The notes under the pieces are model-generated. The model was not told the origin of the DNA. It worked only from the letters and a program-made list of their open reading frames with translations, and did no database searches. A DNA stretch of 26,386 nt from Glomus cerebriforme (taxonomy: Eukaryota; Glomeromycota; Glomeromycetes; Glomerales; Glomeraceae), in NCBI GenBank assembly GCA_003550305.1, contig QKYT01000096.1, forward strand, positions 193,788 to 220,173. The letters run 5' to 3'. Shown one piece after another: positions 22,229-26,386 of this stretch; position 1 is the first letter of the stretch, and each line of letters starts with the position of its first letter. Both the position numbers and the translations under genes were made by a program.

Positions 22229-23020
22229 AATATTTATGCTTATGAAGCAATGTTGAAGACTATTGAGATCACAAATAAAAGAAAAAAGAAGAAATATGTA
22301 TTACTTCAAGATAAAATAAGAAATATGCAACAACTTTAAGAAAGGTAGCTGGGCAAACATATACTTCCAGAGAAAAATAATCTGGATTTTAGAGATGTTT
22401 TGATCCTTCACTATTGGAAGTAAGAGGAGAAGTATTCAAGATAATCAACCCATTTTAGCATGTTGAAATTTAAAATTAAACCTAAAAAAGATTAGAATAA
22501 AAAAAAATAATAATAAACATGGGTAAAACAAATAATAGAAGATGGGCTCAAGATAACAAAGATGCAGAAGGAATGTAAGAAAATGAAAAGATAAGTTAAA
22601 AGAAGTATTAAGCAAAAGAAAATATTTGCTATCTCGTGAATGATTAAAAGAACAACAAGAAATATAAAAATTGTTGGACTTTGAAAGAATAATAAAGAAA
22701 TAGGTCATCAATAATAACAGATAAAGAAGAAACTAAAAAACATTTCCAAAGATGAAGACAAGGTCAAAGAAGGAACGATTGAAAGAACAATTTAAAGAAA
22801 AAATGCATATAAACAAATAAAAGTATACTGACTTCAAAAAAAGATGCCAGTCATTTAATTGTGAAAAAAAGTTGGGGATCAAAGATGTAATAAGGTAGCA
22901 AAAATAGAAAGGAATAATAATATAAAAAATAAAATAAAATAATAAAATCAACAAAACAAACAATAATAATAGAAGAAAAAAATGACAAAATGATACAAAT
23001 AGAGTAGTAATATTAGATTT
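22229..23020. other. Purine-rich non-coding stretch
   Basis: The plus strand is markedly A/G-biased (AAAGAA-type sequence) over about 700 bases. The minus-strand open frames here are low-complexity Phe/Leu/Ile products of that bias. It directly follows the 123-bp repeats and may be part of the same degenerate repeat, but no ends were found. Confidence 0.45.
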
Positions 23021-24163
23021 TCTGTAATTTTATATATTTTTTAATAAATAAAGTTATTTTTTAAATTTGTGAATTGTTTTGATCGGATAATCTAATGGAT
23101 AACTTGTAATATTCTATAAACATTTTTATTTATCATCAAAAACGATTCTAAAATTATAGAATAATTTATTTATTTAGATAAAAAAAATACCAGAATACGA
23201 ATATTGGTACTTACAAATATAATCACAAATTAATAAACTACACTATTTTGAAAATGGCAATATAATCAAAGATTTTATTTTGATAAGCAGGAAAATTGAA
23301 ACATATATACAAATATTTACAAACTTTTAAGATACTAAGATACGAGCATTATTTCCCTATATGATAGTTGAAATATATAATCATTAATCAAATAAATTGG
23401 AATAATCTGTTAAAGAAATTAATAATATCTAGATCTGGTATTAAATCATGTATTTTATTCTTTCGTATAAATGAAACTTGAAGTGTTGTTTGATCAAAAT
23501 ATCAATTCATTCATCACATGAGGCTGATTATGAGGCAAAGTGTTTGATCATATATTACCTGCACTAACGGTTTCCCACCTATCTAGTTTTAATTATTTTT
23601 AATTTTTTCATAACAACTCTATTAAAAACTAATTGATATTGTAATTTTGCTTAAATTATAAATATAATTATAAATTATAATAGACGAGACGTGTTATTAA
23701 TTTTTAAAAAAAGTAATCAACATTTAAATTGATTATTCTGTATCCATTTTTACAATGAACTTTACGAACTCTAAAATGTAATGAAAGATCTCAATGTAAT
23801 TCAGCTAAAAAATAATTAACAAAAAGACCTATTGAAAATTAGAAGGGATATTATAATTTTGGACAACTTTGAGCAGTTAATAAAAACAGCAAAAATAAAT
23901 TAATTTTGTGAGGTGTCAACATGCAATCCTATTATTTAATTAGGTAATTTTTATTACACATATGTTTCTGTGTAAAACTTTTTCATGTTTATTCAACGTA
24001 AATGATGAAACTTTCTTCTTTATTCAGCAGCAATTTTTTATTGTTTTCTTATAATTGTAGTTGGGATAAATTTAAAGCCCATAAAATTTCAAATTTATAT
24101 CATGAAATAAATGATCTCAACTGTTTTTATTTGGTATAACAACATAATAACAAATATGAAATA
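23021..24163. other. Intergenic, nothing recognised
   Basis: AT-rich sequence without supported genes, RNAs or bounded repeats. Confidence 0.5.
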
Positions 24164-24406
24164 GTAATGTTGTAGCCCAAACACTACCATGTCCCAAATC
24201 AAACTTGGGAAAACCTTATATCCGAAACTTGACCATGTCCCAAACTAACCCAGTCTTAAATGGTAGTTTGAGACGTCTTAAACATTTAAAATTTACTAGT
24301 TTTGTTTGGGATATGGTTAAATTTCGGACATAGGATTGTCCCAAGTTTGATTTGGGATATCCCAAGTCGGATTCGGGACATGGTTACGTTTGGGCTACAA
24401 CAGTAA
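24164..24406. mobile_element. 235-bp foldback MITE with GTAA duplication
   Basis: The element is 24168-24402. Its ends are a perfect 15-bp inverted repeat, TGTTGTAGCCCAAAC and its complement. Weaker pairing continues inward for most of each half (ACCATGTCCC, AATC, ACTTGGGA and CCGAAA blocks are shared). Direct GTAA flanks it at 24164-24167 and 24403-24406; the duplication could be AGTAA if one base is shared with the end. The interior repeats CATGTCCCAAA-like motifs. There is no open frame. The superfamily is undetermined. Confidence 0.85.
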
Positions 24407-25344
24407 GTTATAAATTCTTATAAATAAATTTATAGAAAAAGATTATAATAAATAACTTTTGTTCCAATAATATCAATTATTATAGGTCTAAGTTTACATA
24501 TAATTTAGATTGAGCAAACTAAATTTTTAAGAATTATTTAAAATTAATTAATATGCTGCAGTTTATAATAAAAATTGGTCATCATATGTACTGTACAGTA
24601 ACTGTTTATCAATGGAATGATATTTACAACAATAATATGAACAATATTTTCTCTGGCTGTAATAAATTATGATCAAACAAGATTTTAAATATAGTTATTA
24701 TATATTATTTTACAATTGTTGGTTTAAAAATCATGCTAACTATATATCATTTTATATAATACATAATTAATTATAAGTTAATTAATTATAAGTAACAACA
24801 AGAAAAATATAAAAAAAGAACTTAGCTTAATGAAAAGGGAAAGAGAATTGGGATAAATAGGTTTTTATTAAATAAAGTAAAGAAAATTTTTTTTTGAATA
24901 GAAATTTGAGTTTGAATGTATATATTATAATTAATCTTGATTGGCAATTACCAATCAGATGAACAATCCAATTATTACAAAAATTTATCATTAGCAACAA
25001 TGAATCTGTTATCTAATTATAATAAAAGTGAAAAAATTTTTGATATCTAGCTAAATAAGTATAAGTTAGTGTTTGTTTGCTATCAATATTAATAAATATT
25101 AATTAATATTAACACCCAAGTTGCACGACGAGGACGTCAACACCATTCGCAACTCAAAAAAATATTTAAATTCACCTTAGATATTGAGCAAACTTTTACT
25201 GAATAAATATAGTGAATTTAATAATTGACATGCTATAAAAGTAAATCTGGTTTCAAAATCCATTGATTATTTAATTCATAATATTTAATTCATCTAATTC
25301 ATTATTAAAAAATAAAATAAGTTAATAAATGATATATTGATAAA
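24407..25344. other. Intergenic with a small GC island
   Basis: AT-rich sequence. The only compositional outlier is 25110-25151 (ACCCAAGTTGCACGACGAGG and following), which is GC-rich and non-coding as far as can be read. A short direct duplication TTAATTATAAGT is at about 24767-24793. Confidence 0.45.
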
Positions 25345-25756
25345 ACCAATTTGCCTACCTATTCAATTATTAATGAACCTATATACTTACCTATTAACCT
25401 ACCTGTCCAGTTACTAACTTACTAACCTACCTGCTTATTTGTCAACCTACCTACCTGTTAAGTTACTGCTTACCTATTAATCTATTAACCTACCTGCTTA
25501 TCTATTTACCTGTTTAATTATTAATCTACCTGCTTACCTGTGTTAACCTACCTTCTATCTAATTATTAACCTACTTGCTTATCTGTTAACTTACCTATTC
25601 AATTATTAACCTACCTACATAAACCTATTAACCTACCTATCTACCTGTCTAGTTACCAATCCTACCTACCTATTCAGTTACTAATCTACTTATTCAGATG
25701 CTATCCAGATGCTAATCTACTTATCCAGCTACTAACATATTTGTCCATTTACTTAA
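25345..25756 (+). repeat. ACCTACCTATTA-type minisatellite
   Basis: About 400 bases are built from variable units such as TTAACCTACCT, GCTTACCTATTAA and CTACCTGCTTA, almost free of G. Units differ in length, so this is a degenerate array and not a clean tandem repeat. Confidence 0.85.
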
Positions 25757-26386
25757 TAGAAATAGGAATAAGAATAAGGATAAGGATACTATGAATAGGA
25801 AGAATAAGAATAGGATAGGAATAAAGATAGAAATAAGGATAAGAATAGGGATAGGGATATAAGAAGGGATAGGAATAGGAATAGGATAGGGATAAGAATA
25901 GGGATAAGAATAGGGATAATGATAGGATAATGATAGGGAAAAGAATAGGGATAAGAATAGGAATAGGGATAAGGAAAGGGATAGGAATAGGATAAAGATA
26001 AGGATAGGAATAGGAATAGGATAGAGATAAGGAAAGGGATAAGGAAAGGGATAGGAATAGGAATAAGGAAAGAGATAAGGAAAGGGATAAGAAAAGGGAT
26101 AAGGAAAGGGATAAAGATAGGGATAAGGATAGGGAGGAATAGGAATAGGAATAGGAATAGGAATAGGAATAGGAATAAGGATAGGAATAAGAATAAGAAT
26201 AAGAAAAGGGATAAGGAAAGGGATAGAATAGGAATAAGGATAGGAATAGGAATAGGATAGGGATAAGGATAGGAATAGGAATAGGAATAAGGATAGGAAT
26301 AAGAATAAGGATAAGGAAAGGGATAAGGAAAGGGATAGGATAGGAATAAGGATAGGAATAGGAATAGGAATAGGAATAGGAATAGG
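25757..26386 (+). repeat. GGAATA/GGGATA simple-sequence array to window edge
   Basis: An array of GGAATA, GGGATAA and GGAAAGGGATAA variants continues past the window. From 25790 to 26386 the plus strand contains no C at all. Many G2 and G3 runs are spaced by AAT(A). The same motif occurs in short form at 8400-8431. It is not a TTAGGG telomere. Confidence 0.95.

Noticed and set aside
22445..22963. Two minus-strand open frames with hydrophobic products
   Set aside because: They arise from a purine-biased plus strand (poly Phe/Leu/Ile), with no motif and no plausible gene structure.
25757..26386. Telomere
   Set aside because: No TTAGGG or other regular telomeric unit is present; unit length and sequence vary.

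Overview
The window looks like nuclear DNA of an arbuscular mycorrhizal fungus (Glomeromycotina, Rhizophagus-like). The basis is a very AT-rich background, short GT-AG introns, long poly-T tracts, and gene families known to be expanded in these fungi: BTB-BACK-TLDc proteins and tyrosine-kinase-like (TKL) protein kinases with an HRDFHSGN catalytic loop. Dispersed small non-autonomous DNA transposons are also common here. The species call is inference; no search was run.

Layout. 1-2210: gene-free, with a short dispersed repeat family. 2215-3490 (minus): a broken BTB-BACK-TLDc copy. 3655-4971: an inverted-repeat element, a relic of a duplicated exon, and a 51+51 bp perfect hairpin. 5251-6723 (minus): intact two-exon BTB-BACK-TLDc gene. 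6999-7524: hAT-like MITE with 8-bp target duplications. 8085-8650: second exon relic, then a TA-flanked foldback MITE sitting in a GGATA-type repeat. 9446-11177 (minus): second intact BTB-BACK-TLDc gene. 12093-13585 (plus): three-exon secreted zincin-like protein with an altered metal-binding motif. 13586-15750: non-coding, with a direct repeat and two hairpins. 15751-17637 (plus): seven-exon O-acetylhomoserine sulfhydrylase, including a 20-nt microexon. 18389-20781 (plus): five-exon TKL-type kinase with a cysteine-rich N-terminal half. 21232-21302: tRNA-Cys(GCA) with organelle-type features. 21983-25345: repeats, a purine-rich stretch and a 235-bp MITE. 25345-26386: two simple-sequence arrays reaching the window edge.

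The genes do not form a pathway. One is housekeeping sulfur metabolism. The others belong to lineage-expanded families: two BTB-TLDc genes plus a dead copy, a kinase and a secreted zincin-like protein. I assembled exon structures by hand. For all five intact genes the summed exon length is a multiple of three, the frame stays open, and every junction is GT..AG. The most unusual items are the hairpin at 4845-4971, the three MITEs with well-resolved ends, the duplicated exon relics, the His-to-Arg change in the zincin motif, and the organelle-like tRNA.
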